Part shown: positions 1 to 7,221 of the stretch, one piece after another | Position numbering within the stretch: position 1 is the stretch's first letter | Layout: each line of letters starts with the position of its first letter | Origin: Acetatifactor sp. | GTDB lineage: Bacteria; Bacillota; Clostridia; Lachnospirales; Lachnospiraceae | Assembly (NCBI GenBank): GCA_016303085.1 | Contig: JAEDMI010000013.1 | Location: forward strand, 1-23,892 | Direction: 5' to 3' | DNA: 23,892 bases | Made by a program: the position numbers and the translations under genes | The notes under the pieces: model-generated | Told to the model about the DNA's origin: nothing | Database searches by the model: none | What the model saw: only the letters and a program-made list of their open reading frames with translations

Positions 1-28
1 ACAAGGTAAAAGCTTATATAAACAAAAC

Positions 29-63
29 CGGAGCCGGCGCTGCAGTATGCAGTGCCGGCTCCG
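29..63 (-). terminator. Intrinsic terminator of fba
   Basis: A near-perfect inverted repeat pairs 29-44 with 48-63 around a 3-base loop. The arms contain GGAGCCGGC and GCCGGCTCC, with one mismatch at 39/53. On the minus strand the stem is followed by GGTTTTGTTTATA, a U-rich tract, so it is a rho-independent terminator about 28 bases past the aldolase stop codon. Confidence 0.9.
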
Positions 64-90
64 ACATGTTCCATATCAATCAAATAAATC

Positions 91-954
91 TTATGCTCTT
101 CCAACGGAACCAAACAGCTCCATCTTCTCCTTAACGGTAGCCTTGATAGCCTCAAAGCCGGGAGCCAGAAGCTTACGGGGGTCGAAGCCTTTACCTTCCA
201 AATCCTTGCCTGCCTCAACATACTTACGGGTAGCTTCGGCAAATGCCAGCTGGCACTCGGTGTTTACATTAATCTTAGCAACGCCCAGAGTAATAGCCTT
301 CTTAATCATATCAGCGGGAATTCCGGTACCGCCGTGGAGAACCAGAGGAAGCTCGCCGGTCTTCTGCTGTACGGCATCCAGAGTCTCAAAGCTCAATCCC
401 TTCCAGTTTGCGGGATACTTACCGTGAATGTTTCCGATACCTGCTGCCAGGAAATCTACACCCAAATCCGCAATCTGCTTACACTCGTTGGGGTCTGCGC
501 ATTCACCCATACCTACAACGCCGTCTTCCTCTCCGCCGATGGAACCAACCTCAGCTTCGATGGACATTCCCTTGCCGTGAGCAACCTTAACCAGCTCGGT
601 AGTCTTTGCAATGTTCTCATCAATAGGATAATGGGAACCGTCGAACATGATGGAAGAGAAGCCTGCCTCGATGCACTTGTAACAGCCTTCAAAAGTACCA
701 TGGTCAAGATGAAGTGCTACGGGAACATCAATATCAAGGTCCTTCAGCAGTCCGTTCACCATGCCTACAACCACGTCATAGCCGCCCATGTACTTACCTG
801 CGCCCTCGGAAACACCAAGGATGACGGGAGATCTGTTCTCCTTTGCGGTCAAAAGAATTGCCTTTGTCCACTCCAGGTTGTTGATGTTGAACTGGCCTAC
901 CGCATAATGGCCTGCTTTTGCTTTTTTCAGCATTTCTGTTGCAGAAACTAACAT
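91..954 (-). CDS. fba: Class II fructose-1,6-bisphosphate aldolase
   Basis: This cytoplasmic glycolytic and gluconeogenic enzyme reversibly cleaves fructose-1,6-bisphosphate to dihydroxyacetone phosphate and glyceraldehyde-3-phosphate, using a divalent metal. The 287-residue product has the class II TIM-barrel landmarks. HLDHG (residues 82-86) supplies the catalytic Asp and the first zinc-ligand His. EAEVGSIGG follows, then NIHGKY, LHGGTG and the phosphate-binding region around AKINVNTE. The length equals the usual 285-290 residues of the gatY/fba family. The ATG at 954 is preceded by GGAGGTAAGTAAC, a strong ribosome binding site. It sits alone between its terminator (29-63) and a 173-base gap to the lipid kinase, so it is probably monocistronic. 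Tagatose-bisphosphate aldolase is the closest alternative, but no tagatose or galactitol genes lie nearby. Confidence 0.95.
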   Translation of the reverse strand: MLVSATEMLKKAKAGHYAVGQFNINNLEWTKAILLTAKENRSPVILGVSEGAGKYMGGYDVVVGMVNGLLKDLDIDVPVALHLDHGTFEGCYKCIEAGFSSIMFDGSHYPIDENIAKTTELVKVAHGKGMSIEAEVGSIGGEEDGVVGMGECADPNECKQIADLGVDFLAAGIGNIHGKYPANWKGLSFETLDAVQQKTGELPLVLHGGTGIPADMIKKAITLGVAKINVNTECQLAFAEATRKYVEAGKDLEGKGFDPRKLLAPGFEAIKATVKEKMELFGSVGRA

Positions 955-1055
955 GTTACTTACCTCCGTTTTATCTTTTCTTTTATCTTCATTATTCTGC
1001 CGCAGCGGCTTCTCCTGAATCTGTAAGAATCCCTCCCACGACGAATAATTGCATC

Positions 1056-1104
1056 CGTGTTAAATATATCACAATTTTCCCCAAAAGGGAAGATATATTG
1101 TCAA
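1056..1104 (-). promoter_or_regulatory. Probable fba promoter region with inverted repeat
   Basis: In the 173-base gap upstream of fba, the minus strand has an extended -10 (TG-A-TATATT, hexamer 1063-1068). It lacks a well-spaced -35, because the TTGACA at 1099-1104 is about 30 bases away. Between them lies TTCCC-N5-GGGAA (1077-1091), flanked by AATATATC (1063-1070) and GATATATT (1092-1099). This imperfect dyad could be an operator. Promoter assignment is tentative. Confidence 0.4.
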
Positions 1105-1127
1105 AAAATTATCAAGTCCTTAAATTA

Positions 1128-2012
1128 TCATACCCTGATATCAATTCCCTTACAGATATTCCTGATTTCCACCTTTTTATGGCTGCCTCCGTTTTCGCCA
1201 TCCAATGTCCAGGCTACCGGTTCAAGAGATTCCAGAATCAGCCGGGATGTGCGGAAACAGTACATGGCATTTGTATCGATATCCCTGTTCAGAAGAGATA
1301 TCATAATATTGTTCAGTTCAACGGGATTCCTGGGTCTTTTAATCAATGTCACCTCAAACACCCCGTCGTCCAGCTGCACATTCTTTCCCGTAATGTTTTT
1401 AAACCCTCCTACCGAAACGGAGTTCGTAATCATACCGAAGATAAAGTCATCTACAATGATATTGCCCTCATATTCCACTCTCATGGGAAAAGAACGCACC
1501 GCAGACAGCCGTTTCATCCCCTCCAGCAGATAAGCCATATGCCCCAGCACATTTTTGACATCCTGCGCTGTCTCGTAAGACACATCCGTAAAAAGGCCAA
1601 AAGCTGCAATATAGACAAACACATCCTTGTTGAAGGCACCGATATCACAGGGAAAATTCCTTCCTTTTACGGCAATCTCCGCTGCCCGTACCATATTTTT
1701 AGGCAGAGAGAGACTGCCGCCGAAGTCGTTTGTGCTTCCCGCAGGGATATAGCCGATAGGAGTGCGGAATCCGCTCTCTATCATTCCCGTTACCGCCTCA
1801 TCCAGAGTTCCGTCCCCGCCACTGCACACTACCAACTCGTAATCCCGGGAACGATTTTCCACAATCCGTCTGGCATCACCGTGTCTCCGGGTAGGAGCGA
1901 CGGTAATTTCATACTCCGCCTCTGCGAATACATTCAGGATGTCGGCCAATTTGTTTCTGATCTGTGCCTTCCCCGCTTTTGGGTTATATACGAAAAGAAG
2001 TTTTTTCCCCAT
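1128..2012 (-). CDS. Diacylglycerol kinase family lipid kinase (YegS/DgkB-like)
   Basis: The product is predicted to phosphorylate a membrane lipid, typically diacylglycerol to phosphatidic acid, at the cytoplasmic face using ATP. The 294-residue protein shows the DAGK catalytic fold. NPKAGK (residues 10-15) opens the nucleotide domain, GGDGT (65-69) is the signature phosphate-binding loop, and IPAGSTNDF follows around residue 90. The C-terminal half matches the beta-sandwich part of the family, with the LDDGVFEVTLIKR segment. An open frame runs to 2057, but the ATG at 2012 is chosen because AGAGGTG lies five bases upstream and the protein then begins at the conserved strand LLFVYNP. It lies downstream of the hprK-to-HPr operon behind a hairpin (2058-2092) that may only attenuate. 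Substrate specificity (diacylglycerol, ceramide-like or another lipid) cannot be read from the sequence. Confidence 0.88.
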   Translation of the reverse strand: MGKKLLFVYNPKAGKAQIRNKLADILNVFAEAEYEITVAPTRRHGDARRIVENRSRDYELVVCSGGDGTLDEAVTGMIESGFRTPIGYIPAGSTNDFGGSLSLPKNMVRAAEIAVKGRNFPCDIGAFNKDVFVYIAAFGLFTDVSYETAQDVKNVLGHMAYLLEGMKRLSAVRSFPMRVEYEGNIIVDDFIFGMITNSVSVGGFKNITGKNVQLDDGVFEVTLIKRPRNPVELNNIMISLLNRDIDTNAMYCFRTSRLILESLEPVAWTLDGENGGSHKKVEIRNICKGIDIRV

Positions 2013-2057
2013 ATTGCACCTCTGTTCATACGAAATCGTTTTCTCTATTTGATACAA

Positions 2058-2092
2058 GAGGCAGAATCAACGCCATACATTGATTCCGCCTC
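2058..2092 (-). terminator. Intergenic hairpin after the HPr-like gene
   Basis: GAGGC-A-GAATCAA (2058-2070) pairs with TTGATTC-C-GCCTC (2080-2092) around a 9-base loop. The single mismatch on the plus strand becomes a G-U pair in the minus-strand RNA, so the hairpin is complete in that orientation. The following tract (TTGTATCAAA) is only weakly U-rich, so termination may be partial. It separates the operon from the lipid kinase. Confidence 0.55.
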
Positions 2093-2116
2093 CCGTGAAT
2101 TTCAGTATTTTCCCGA

Positions 2117-2377
2117 TTATGCCTCTTTCCCACTGAGGAAATTCTCAATTCCCTCCACGGCAGCCAACTCATCGGTGCCATTTGCGGAAACCTCCAACTC
2201 TTCTCCGTTGTCAAGTCCTAAGCTCATCATGCCCATGATACTTTTGGCATTTACTCTCTTGTCACCTGCCTGGATGTAGATGGTGCTCTCGTACTTGCTG
2301 GCTTCCTGTACCAGCAGCGCCACCGGGCTGGCTTCAAGACCATTCTTCAGATTAATCTGAACACTCCTTTTTGTCAT
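2117..2377 (-). CDS. HPr-like regulatory protein (Crh-type, lacking the PTS histidine)
   Basis: The 86-residue protein has the HPr fold and length. In HPr the site is GLHARPA, with His15 receiving phosphate from Enzyme I. Here the same position reads GLEASPV, so His15 is Glu and Arg17 is Ser. The Ser46 region is intact (KSIMGMMSLGL), which is the HprK target and the CcpA contact surface. This is the pattern of Bacillus Crh, which has Gln instead of His and also lies directly downstream of whiA. The likely role is therefore regulatory, as a Ser46-phosphorylated co-repressor, and not sugar transport. The gene is last in the operon that begins with hprK, the kinase/phosphorylase expected to act on it. 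A GGAGG site lies seven bases before the ATG, and the gap from whiA is 23 bases. The function is inferred from residues and synteny. Confidence 0.88.
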   Translation of the reverse strand: MTKRSVQINLKNGLEASPVALLVQEASKYESTIYIQAGDKRVNAKSIMGMMSLGLDNGEELEVSANGTDELAAVEGIENFLSGKEA

Positions 2378-2400
2378 AATTTTCCTCCTCTTTTGGGCTC

Positions 2401-3270
2401 TTATTGTCCCCTTACTTTTTCGGCAAGCTGACTGAGCTTGCGCAATCTATGATTGACTCCCGATTTCCCGATAGGAGGATGAAAATACTCTCCCAACTCC
2501 TTTAACGGTGCATCAGGATTTTCCAGTCGAATCTCAGCCATCTCACGCAAGGCTTCCGGAAGATTCTGAAACCCATAGTGAACCCTCAAAAACTCTATGT
2601 CCTCCACCTGTCTTGCGGCTGCATTCACAGTTTTCGCAATATTGGCAGTTTCACAGTTGACCCTTCTGTTCACGGAATTTCTCATCTCTTTCAGAATACG
2701 GAGGTTCTCCAAATTCATCAGGGATACCGGAGCCTCGCAGACATTCAATAAATCTACGATTCCCGATCCTTCCTTCAGGTATACCACATAATACTTCTTG
2801 CGCAAGATTATCTTGGACTCGATGTCAAATGCTTCCATGACCTCCTGAAGCTGTCGGGCTTTTCTTTCATCCGTACAGTCAAATTCCAGATGGTAGCCCT
2901 TCAGGGGATCGCTCATTGAGCCTATACTTAAAAAAGCTCCCCGTAAAAAAGCTCTCTTGCAACAGGCGTTCTTAATCAGCAACCGGCTCACCGGCTCCTC
3001 CAAATTACCGACCTTTTGCAAAATACCCTGCATGTCTGCTTCATTCAGCACAGAATCAGCTTCTATATTATATGTTTTTTTCAATAATGTAAAGCCTTTT
3101 CTGACGACAGCCTCATTCTCGGTCTGAAATCCGATGGTATAATTCCCCTTTTCATCCCTTCCGTACTGTCCGCAAAAGTTCATAATTGCTGCCAGTTCTG
3201 CAATCTGGCAGTGCCTCGCTGAGCTGATATGCTTCGCCAGTTCTTCCTTTACTTCGCCTGAAAATGACAT
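2401..3270 (-). CDS. whiA: DNA-binding protein WhiA
   Basis: WhiA proteins combine an N-terminal LAGLIDADG-like fold that has lost nuclease function with a C-terminal helix-turn-helix. They influence sporulation in actinomycetes and cell division or chromosome segregation in Firmicutes. The 289-residue product starts MSFSGEVKEEL, the usual family N-terminus. The paired LAGLIDADG-like segments contain CCKRAFLRGAFLSIGS and GYHLEFDC. It ends with the HTH region PLKELGEYFHPPIGKSGVNHRL. It lies between rapZ (17-base gap) and the HPr-like gene (23-base gap), as in the Bacillus yvcJ-yvcK-yvcL-crh cluster, but without the yvcK gene normally found between rapZ and whiA. Confidence 0.96.
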   Translation of the reverse strand: MSFSGEVKEELAKHISSARHCQIAELAAIMNFCGQYGRDEKGNYTIGFQTENEAVVRKGFTLLKKTYNIEADSVLNEADMQGILQKVGNLEEPVSRLLIKNACCKRAFLRGAFLSIGSMSDPLKGYHLEFDCTDERKARQLQEVMEAFDIESKIILRKKYYVVYLKEGSGIVDLLNVCEAPVSLMNLENLRILKEMRNSVNRRVNCETANIAKTVNAAARQVEDIEFLRVHYGFQNLPEALREMAEIRLENPDAPLKELGEYFHPPIGKSGVNHRLRKLSQLAEKVRGQ

Positions 3271-3287
3271 TGTCCTGCCCTTTCGCG

Positions 3288-4154
3288 TTAAACACTACTG
3301 TTGCCCACATCACGGTGATAAAGTTTTATACCGTAATTACCCTTGTCCTTCATACGCTTGTACAATTCGTTGGCAAGCGTAACACTCCTGTGCTTTCCTC
3401 CGGTACACCCGATGGCAACCACCAGACGGTATTTCCCTTCCTTCACATAGTTTGGAATCAGAAACTGTATCATATCCGTCAGCTTGTTCATGAAGGTTTC
3501 CGATTCCTCATGATTCATTACATAATCCTGAACCTCCTTGTCATTTCCGGTCTTTTCCTTCAATTCGTCAATGTAAAAGGGATTTGGAAGGAATCTCACA
3601 TCAAACACCAAATCCGCATCTGCCGGAATGCCATACTTAAAACCAAAAGACATAACCGTTACCATGAGACTATTATATTCACCGTTCTCCACAAAAATTC
3701 GGTCAAGCTCTTCCTTCAGTTCTCTTGTCAGGAGGTTAGTGGTATCGATAACATAATCGGCGCTGCGCCTTACATTTTCAAGCACCTTACGCTCCGTCCT
3801 GACACCGTCCTCCACTCTGCCGTCCGCCGCCAACGGATGGATGCGTCTTGTCTCCTTATATCTCTTTATCAGGACACTTTCACCCGCATCCATGAAAAGG
3901 ATTTCAAATTTATAGCCCTTCTTCTTCAGCTGCTCCAAGATTCTGGTAGTGTCCTCAAAGGACTGATCCGAGCGTACATCCAGCCCCAAAGCCACCTTAC
4001 TGATTTCACTGTTGGGCATGGAGATTAACTCCACAAATTTCTCAATGAGGGAGACGGGGAGATTATCTACACAGTAAAACCCCGCATCCTCCAGCATTTT
4101 CAGTGCGGTACTCTTTCCTCCGCCACTCATACCCGTAACTATCACAAATCTCAT
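3288..4154 (-). CDS. rapZ: RNase adapter / nucleotide-binding protein RapZ (YvcJ)
   Basis: The RapZ/YvcJ family binds and hydrolyses nucleotides. In enterobacteria RapZ guides RNase E to the GlmZ small RNA and so controls amino-sugar synthesis. In Firmicutes YvcJ affects competence by an unclear route. The 288-residue protein has a Walker A loop GMSGGGKS at residues 8-15, the VDNLP segment after it, and the conserved C-terminal block GCTGGKHRSV with the ligand-binding domain. The ATG overlaps the stop codon of murB (ATGA at 4151-4154), so the two are translationally coupled, and GGGAGAAG lies upstream inside murB. No GlmY/GlmZ-type RNA is expected in this lineage, so the RNase-adapter name should not be taken as proven function here. 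Confidence 0.95.
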   Translation of the reverse strand: MRFVIVTGMSGGGKSTALKMLEDAGFYCVDNLPVSLIEKFVELISMPNSEISKVALGLDVRSDQSFEDTTRILEQLKKKGYKFEILFMDAGESVLIKRYKETRRIHPLAADGRVEDGVRTERKVLENVRRSADYVIDTTNLLTRELKEELDRIFVENGEYNSLMVTVMSFGFKYGIPADADLVFDVRFLPNPFYIDELKEKTGNDKEVQDYVMNHEESETFMNKLTDMIQFLIPNYVKEGKYRLVVAIGCTGGKHRSVTLANELYKRMKDKGNYGIKLYHRDVGNSSV

Positions 4155-5074
4155 CTGTTCTTCTCCCAGCCCAAAAATATAACCTCTGTCTCCAACGTCA
4201 CATGAAACTTATCCTTTACCTGTTCCTGCACTTCATGAATAACATCCCGAACATCCTCTGCCGTAGCCCCGCCGGTATTGATGACAAAACCGCAGTGTTT
4301 GTCGGACACTCTCGCTCCGCCGCACTGATAACCGCGCAGACCTGCTTCCATGATAAGTTTACCTGCAAAATATCCCTCCGGTCGCTTGAAAGTGCTGCCT
4401 GCACTGGGATATTCCAACGGCTGCTTTTCCCGCCTTCTGGCGGCAAAATCATCCATCTTGGCCCTAATCTGTTCTCTGTCCCCCTTCTCTAACCCGAAGA
4501 TTACCTCCGTCACCGTGAGAGAAGAATTTTTGACGGCACTTGTGCGATAACCGAACTCCATTGTTTCGTTGTCCAGTTCCATGCTTTCACCTTCACTGTT
4601 TACCGCATTTACCCGTACAACAACCCGGCTCAGTTCACCGTCATAGGCGCCTGCATTCATCACTACGCCGCCGCCCACGGTTCCCGGAATCCCGGATGCA
4701 AACTCAAGCCCCGTCAGACCATACTCCATGGCCGTCTTCGCCACCTGCGCCAAAGGTGCTCCCGCCTGAGCCTTAATGATACAGCCTTCCACCTCTATTC
4801 TGCTCATTTTCCGTCCGATTTGAATAATGACTCCGCGATAGCCTCCGTCGCTGACCAGAAGATTGCTGCCGTTTCCCAGGACAAAAAAAGGAATCCCCAC
4901 TTTACTCAGATATCTCTGTACCTGAATCAACTGTTCTTCATTTTCCGGTTGCAGGAAACAATCGGCAGGTCCTCCTATACGAAAGGTGGTATGACCTGCC
5001 ATTGGTTCCTGTAAGCAGATATTTTCTTCCGGTACAAATTTCTTTAATGCCTGAATCACTGCTTCACTAATCAT
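4151..5074 (-). CDS. murB: UDP-N-acetylenolpyruvoylglucosamine reductase
   Basis: MurB reduces UDP-GlcNAc-enolpyruvate to UDP-MurNAc with NADPH and FAD, the second committed step of cytoplasmic peptidoglycan precursor synthesis. The 307-residue product carries the FAD-binding motifs HTTFRIGGPAD (from residue 28), LGNGSNLLVSDGG and SGIPGTVGGGVVMNAGAY (127-144). The proton-donor serine sits in YPSAGSTFKRP (Ser227). The C-terminal ETEVIFLGW carries the conserved Glu. The length fits type II MurB, which lacks the type I insertion. The ribosome binding site is weak: the nearest AGG is about 14 bases from the ATG at 5074, and the glucokinase stop lies 19 bases upstream. Translation may therefore depend on coupling to glk. 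Confidence 0.96.
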   Translation of the reverse strand: MISEAVIQALKKFVPEENICLQEPMAGHTTFRIGGPADCFLQPENEEQLIQVQRYLSKVGIPFFVLGNGSNLLVSDGGYRGVIIQIGRKMSRIEVEGCIIKAQAGAPLAQVAKTAMEYGLTGLEFASGIPGTVGGGVVMNAGAYDGELSRVVVRVNAVNSEGESMELDNETMEFGYRTSAVKNSSLTVTEVIFGLEKGDREQIRAKMDDFAARRREKQPLEYPSAGSTFKRPEGYFAGKLIMEAGLRGYQCGGARVSDKHCGFVINTGGATAEDVRDVIHEVQEQVKDKFHVTLETEVIFLGWEKNR

Positions 5075-5093
5075 TTAATTATCTATAACCTGC

Positions 5094-6035
5094 CTATCTG
5101 AGTATTAATCCCGCTGCTCCGAAAATACCGGCATCATTTCCCAACTTTGCAAGAGCAAATTTTGCTCCGCGGCATTGCTGGAAAGCATACTTTTGAAAAT
5201 AGGGCTCCACATAAGAAATCAAAATTTCTCCCGCCTTGGAAACACCGCCGCCGATAACGAAAACCTCCGGATTCACCACCCCGGCCACCGCAGCAAGTCC
5301 TTTGCCCAGATACTCTCCAAACTGCTCAGCAATCTGGATGGCAACCTCGTCTCCTGCTTTCACTGCGTCAAAGACACTCTTTGCTGACAGAGTTCCCTCT
5401 CTCAGTACGCTGGGCTTATCATCCTTTGCAAGGCGCCTCTTTGCCAGTCTCACAATCCCCGTTGCGGAAGCGTACTGCTCCAGACAGCCCTTGTTCTTGC
5501 ATCCGCATTCCTCGGTCTCATTATCTTCAATATGAATATGTCCGATTTCTCCGCCTGCTCCGGTAGCACCCGTCAAAATATTGCCGTTAATAATGATGCC
5601 TCCGCCTACGCCTGTTCCCAGTGTAACGGCCACCATACTGGTATAGCCCTTGCCTCCGCCCTGCCACATCTCGCCGAAAGCTGCCGCATTGGCATCGTTT
5701 GCCGCCTTTACCGGTACATTAATATATGCATTTAAAACCTTCGGTATGTTAAAAGGCTTCCATCCGATATTCACGGCTCCGCCTACCAGCGTGCCCTCTT
5801 CATCCACCGCGCCCGGAGCGCCCACACCGATTCCTGCAAGGTCATCCTCATCGATTCCCTTTTCCTTCATCTTTTCCAGAAGGCTCTCTGCCACATCCGG
5901 CAGAATGGAATCTCCGTCATTGTCCTTGTTGGTGGGAATTTCCCACTTATCCAGAACACATCCCTCTTTGTCAAACAATCCGATTTTTACGGTAGTTCCC
6001 CCGATGTCCACACCAAACGCATACTTTTTTCCCAT
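5094..6035 (-). CDS. glk: ROK-family glucokinase
   Basis: This enzyme phosphorylates free glucose to glucose-6-phosphate with ATP in the cytoplasm. The 313-residue protein starts with the actin-like ATPase motif VDIGGTTVKIG and has the ROK sugar and zinc region GEIGHIHIED followed by ECGCKNKGCLE, which supplies the Cys ligands. A second phosphate motif, VTLGTGVGGGIIING, and the C-terminal GGGVSKAGE segment complete the fold. An in-frame TTG at 6056 is possible, but the ATG at 6035 is preferred. GGGAGAGAGG lies about nine bases before it, and the protein then starts right at the first strand. The gene ends in TAG, with a TAA four codons later. It lies between hprK and murB. Repressor-type ROK proteins carry an N-terminal HTH that is absent here. 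Confidence 0.93.
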   Translation of the reverse strand: MGKKYAFGVDIGGTTVKIGLFDKEGCVLDKWEIPTNKDNDGDSILPDVAESLLEKMKEKGIDEDDLAGIGVGAPGAVDEEGTLVGGAVNIGWKPFNIPKVLNAYINVPVKAANDANAAAFGEMWQGGGKGYTSMVAVTLGTGVGGGIIINGNILTGATGAGGEIGHIHIEDNETEECGCKNKGCLEQYASATGIVRLAKRRLAKDDKPSVLREGTLSAKSVFDAVKAGDEVAIQIAEQFGEYLGKGLAAVAGVVNPEVFVIGGGVSKAGEILISYVEPYFQKYAFQQCRGAKFALAKLGNDAGIFGAAGLILR

Positions 6036-6077
6036 CTCTTTTATCCTCTCTCCCAATTTTTCGCCTCTCCGGCTGTT

Positions 6078-7022
6078 TTATTCCTCTTCCTCTTCATCCC
6101 GCCTTTTTGCCAGAGAGTTCTGCACTCTTGCATACAGCTCCTGTGCTGCATTATAGCCCATTTTCTTCTGACGGTGGTTTACAGCTGCGGACTCGCAGAT
6201 AATCGCCAGATTACGTCCGGGACGGATGGGAATATTGTGGCAAACAATCTTGTTTCCCAGATACTCTGTATAGGTTTCCTCAAGGCCCAGTCTGTCGTAC
6301 TCCTTATCCTTGTCCCAGTCCTCCAGCTTGATAACCAAATCCACAGACTGAGTATCTTTTACGGAGGAGGCACCGAACAATGCCTTGATATCCACAATAC
6401 CGATACCTCTCAGTTCGATCAGATGCTTCGTCACATCCGGTGCGGAACCGATCAGTGTATCATCGCTGACCTTTCTCAGCTCCACCACATCATCTGTCAC
6501 CAGACGGTGTCCGCGCTTTACCAGTTCCAGCGCAGCCTCGGATTTACCGATACCGCTCTCACCTGTAATCAGGACACCTTCGCCGTAAACATCCACCAAG
6601 ACTCCGTGCACGGAGATACAGGGCGCAAGCTTCACATTCAGCCATCTGATAGCCTCCGCCATGAAGGAGGATGTGGTCTTTTTGGTAGATAATATGGGAA
6701 TTCTGTGTGCGATTGCCTCCTCCATGAAAATGGGGTCCGGCTGCAGTTCACGGCAGAACACGAACGCAGGTACATCATAGCTCATGAGTTCGTCACACAC
6801 TTCTCTTTTTCTGCACTCCTCCAAATCATTAAAATAGCTGGATTCCACAAAGCCTACAACCTGAAGGCGGGTGGCTTCAAAGTGTTTCAGATAACCCGCC
6901 ATCTGCAGTGCGGGACGATTGATATCGGGCTGCGTCAGCTTAATCCCCTTAACCGGAATCTCCGGAGTCAGATTGTCCAGCTTCATTTTTTCTATCAAAC
7001 GGGTCAATGCAACATATTCCAT
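6078..7022 (-). CDS. hprK: HPr kinase/phosphorylase
   Basis: HprK phosphorylates Ser46 of HPr and Crh when glycolytic intermediates are high and removes it by phosphorolysis when they fall. It is the sensor of carbon catabolite repression in Firmicutes. The catalytic half has the conserved His in ISVHGVLVDVYG (His139), Walker A GESGIGKS (154-161), LVTDDVVEL and the signature ELRGIGIVDIKALFG. The reading frame is open to a TTG at 7100 (340 codons). The ATG at 7022 is chosen because GAGGAA lies four bases upstream and gives 314 residues, matching the usual 310. The C-terminus ends in a run of Glu after a basic stretch. It heads the operon and has its own promoter at 7112-7140. The HPr-like protein six genes down is a likely substrate. 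Confidence 0.95.
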   Translation of the reverse strand: MEYVALTRLIEKMKLDNLTPEIPVKGIKLTQPDINRPALQMAGYLKHFEATRLQVVGFVESSYFNDLEECRKREVCDELMSYDVPAFVFCRELQPDPIFMEEAIAHRIPILSTKKTTSSFMAEAIRWLNVKLAPCISVHGVLVDVYGEGVLITGESGIGKSEAALELVKRGHRLVTDDVVELRKVSDDTLIGSAPDVTKHLIELRGIGIVDIKALFGASSVKDTQSVDLVIKLEDWDKDKEYDRLGLEETYTEYLGNKIVCHNIPIRPGRNLAIICESAAVNHRQKKMGYNAAQELYARVQNSLAKRRDEEEEE

Positions 7023-7099
7023 AGCTTCCTCATTTCTGCAGTTCTCCTGCCGTGTATTCATAACCTGCGCATGCCTGAATTCTGTAATCCCTGCGCACA

Positions 7100-7140
7100 A
7101 TATTCATGAATATCATACCACACCCCGGCCTTTATGTGAA
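7100..7140 (-). promoter_or_regulatory. Promoter of the hprK operon, with 14-bp palindrome
   Basis: On the minus strand TTCACA (7135-7140), a 17-base spacer and TATGAT (7112-7117) form a SigA-type promoter, with TGG just before the -10 giving an extended -10. The perfect palindrome ATATTCATGAATAT (7100-7113) overlaps the downstream edge of the -10 and the expected start site near 7105, as an operator would. Confidence 0.72.
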
Positions 7141-7221
7141 GTTTGAGCTTTTCTTTTTATGCAAAATGTGAAAAAAACAACACAGCCATTTCTATAGGCA
7201 AAGAGGGCGAAACGTGCCATG

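Noticed and set aside
918..2279. Long plus-strand open frame (453 codons) across the fba upstream region and the lipid kinase
   Set aside because: It lies antisense to a clear DAGK-family gene and the HPr-like gene, has no recognisable domain and no ribosome binding site, and its composition is that of a shadow frame.
6036..6056. Upstream TTG start for glk
   Set aside because: It would place the start within the Shine-Dalgarno-like GGGAGAGAGG that serves the ATG at 6035.
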